Positions 5,775 through 7,207 of a stretch of 7,207 nucleotides of DNA are shown here, piece after piece. How positions within the stretch are numbered: the stretch's first letter is position 1; each line of letters begins with the position of its first letter. Source of the DNA: Clostridiales bacterium (GTDB lineage Bacteria; Bacillota; Clostridia; Tissierellales; Sedimentibacteraceae). The stretch is taken from NCBI GenBank assembly GCA_003457065.1, contig DMJQ01000120.1, positions 3,734-10,940 on the forward strand. Reading direction: 5' to 3'. Made by a program: the position numbers and the translations under genes. The notes under the pieces are model-generated. The model was not told the DNA's origin and ran no database searches. It worked only from the letters and a program-made list of their open reading frames with translations.

Positions 5775-7169
5775 ATGGAATTATTAGAAACTTTTTTAGA
5801 AGCCTTCGTAGGTAAGGTTAATGAAATTTTATGGGACTATGTACTTGTTATCGGTCTCGTGGGAATTGGATTGTATTTTTCTATAAGACTTGGTTTTCCG
5901 CAAATCAAGCGTTTCGGATTTGCTGCCCGAAGAGTATTCGGCGGTGTTTTTAAGAAGGAAGACAGTAAAGAAGGCAGCATGTCATCATTTCAGGCTCTCG
6001 CAACAAGTATTGCTGCTCAAATCGGTACCGGCAATGTTGCCGGTGTTGCAACAGCCATATCCATGGGCGGGCCCGGCGCTATATTCTGGATGTGGGTTTC
6101 CGCTTTTTTCGGAATGTCTACTATATTTGTTGAAGCAACGCTTGCACAGAAATACAGAGAAACCGATAAAGACGGGCAGCTTGTGGGCGGTCCTGCCTAT
6201 TACATAAAAAACGGATTAGGCTTTAAAGGACTTGCCATATTTTTTGCCATATCATTAATAATAGCTTTAGGCTTTATAGGCAATATGGTTCAGTCAAACT
6301 CAATTGCCGATGCGGTAAGCAGGGCATTTAACATTCCACAGATAGCGGTGGGCATATGCATAGCAATCTTAGCAGGCATGATTTTCATAGGCGGAATGAA
6401 ACGAATTGCTTCTTTCGCAGAAATGGTAGTTCCGGTGATGGCTGCCATCTATATTATAGGTTCTATAGTTGTAATAATATTATTCAGGGAAAATATTATA
6501 CCTGTATTCAGGAATATTTTCGTTGCAGCATTCAACCCAGAATCGGTTATGGGCGGAGCTGCAGGAATAGGGGTTCAGCAGGCAGTCAGATATGGAATTG
6601 CAAGAGGCTTGTTCTCGAATGAAGCTGGTATGGGTTCAACTCCAAACTCTCATGCCGTGGCTGATGTTGCTCATCCTGCAGAGCAAGGACTTTCGGCAAT
6701 GATTGCCGTATTTATTGACACAATACTGGTATGTACAGCTACAGCGCTGGTAATACTGGCAACAGGTGCAAACAATCTTGACGTGGCAGGTGCCGGAATT
6801 ACTCAGGGAGCATTTAATATTGCCTTTGGCCACATAGGAGAAAAATTCCTGGCAGTTTGTCTGACGTTTTTCGCATTCACAACTGTAGTAGGCTGGTATT
6901 ACTTCGGAGAAAACAATATACGATTTTTATTTAAAAACAAAAACGCAATACGCATATATCAGGTAATTGTTTTGATTTTTATAGTGTTAGGCTCATATCA
7001 GAAGGTTGATTTTGTATGGAGTTTGGCTGATATGTTTAACGGAATAATGGTTATTCCAAACCTAATAGCGATATTCATTCTGTTCAAAGAATCCAAAGCT
7101 ATTCTTGAGGACTACGACGAACAAACTCAAAAGGGCGAACGTCTGAATTACAAATATGACTTTCAGTAA
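5775..7169 (+). CDS. Alanine/glycine:cation symporter (AGCS family)
   Basis: An inner-membrane secondary transporter that imports alanine or glycine with Na+ (or H+). The 464-residue protein has the usual AGCS length and an approximate set of 10-11 hydrophobic segments (about 22-37, 72-95, 100-124, 150-178, 189-208, 212-238, 262-280, 307-330, 350-376, 393-410 and 415-438). Family hallmarks are GTGNVAGVATAISMGGPGA (84-102), the signature of the unwound substrate and cation-binding segment, GGPAYYIKNGLG (138-149) and the NEAGMGSTPNSHA stretch (282-294). A short charged tail (439-464) faces the cytoplasm. The start is set by AAGGAGGA at 5761-5768. Substrate and coupling ion cannot be fixed from sequence, so I give no symbol; relatives are called AgcS, AlsT or DagA. 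The gene has its own strong promoter and appears monocistronic. It would suit an amino-acid-using anaerobe. Confidence 0.96.
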   Translation: MELLETFLEAFVGKVNEILWDYVLVIGLVGIGLYFSIRLGFPQIKRFGFAARRVFGGVFKKEDSKEGSMSSFQALATSIAAQIGTGNVAGVATAISMGGPGAIFWMWVSAFFGMSTIFVEATLAQKYRETDKDGQLVGGPAYYIKNGLGFKGLAIFFAISLIIALGFIGNMVQSNSIADAVSRAFNIPQIAVGICIAILAGMIFIGGMKRIASFAEMVVPVMAAIYIIGSIVVIILFRENIIPVFRNIFVAAFNPESVMGGAAGIGVQQAVRYGIARGLFSNEAGMGSTPNSHAVADVAHPAEQGLSAMIAVFIDTILVCTATALVILATGANNLDVAGAGITQGAFNIAFGHIGEKFLAVCLTFFAFTTVVGWYYFGENNIRFLFKNKNAIRIYQVIVLIFIVLGSYQKVDFVWSLADMFNGIMVIPNLIAIFILFKESKAILEDYDEQTQKGERLNYKYDFQ

Positions 7170-7187
7170 AACATGACAGATACAAAA

Positions 7188-7207
7188 ACAACCTGAATTC
7201 AGGTTGT
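7188..7207 (+). terminator. Probable terminator stem after the symporter gene (cut by window edge)
   Basis: The last 20 bases are a perfect palindrome with 10-bp arms, ACAACCTGAA and TTCAGGTTGT, starting 18 bp after the symporter stop and preceded by an A-rich run (7183-7187). The window ends exactly where a T-run would be expected, so the call is incomplete. In RNA the central AATT would form the loop. Confidence 0.7.

Overview
The window looks like ordinary chromosome from a low-GC, Gram-positive anaerobe, most likely of the class Clostridia. The evidence is the AT-rich DNA, the strong GGAGG-type ribosome binding sites, a clostridial-type 2[4Fe-4S] ferredoxin, and the gene order DUF512 radical-SAM protein, der, plsY, an arrangement I recall as common in Clostridia. 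I cannot name the species from sequence alone.

Layout: positions 1-3034 hold a minus-strand operon. Read in its own direction, it is a DUF512/PDZ radical-SAM protein (3034-1739), the ribosome-assembly GTPase Der (1726-401) and the N-terminal 108 residues of the glycerol-3-phosphate acyltransferase PlsY (324-1, cut by the window edge). An imperfect hairpin sits between der and plsY. Positions 3035-3452 are a divergent intergenic region. It carries a two-copy tandem repeat with a period of about 103 bp, a probable minus-strand promoter for the operon and a plus-strand extended -10 promoter for the next gene. Positions 3453-5147 encode a complete M3-family zinc oligoendopeptidase. It ends at a bidirectional terminator (5176-5202) shared with a convergent minus-strand ferredoxin gene of 56 codons (5386-5216). 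Positions 5387-5774 are a very AT-rich divergent intergenic region with a promoter for each flanking gene and two perfect palindromes that could be operators. Positions 5775-7169 encode a complete alanine/glycine:cation symporter, followed by the start of a palindromic terminator at the window edge.

Functionally, the left operon joins ribosome maturation and membrane phospholipid synthesis to an Fe-S protein of unknown function. The right half has a cytosolic peptidase, a small electron carrier and an amino-acid importer. These would suit an anaerobe that ferments peptides or amino acids, but that link is inference. I see no mobile element, CRISPR array, defence system or RNA gene. The least explained parts are the tandem repeat upstream of the DUF512 operon, the der-plsY hairpin and the palindromes upstream of the symporter.
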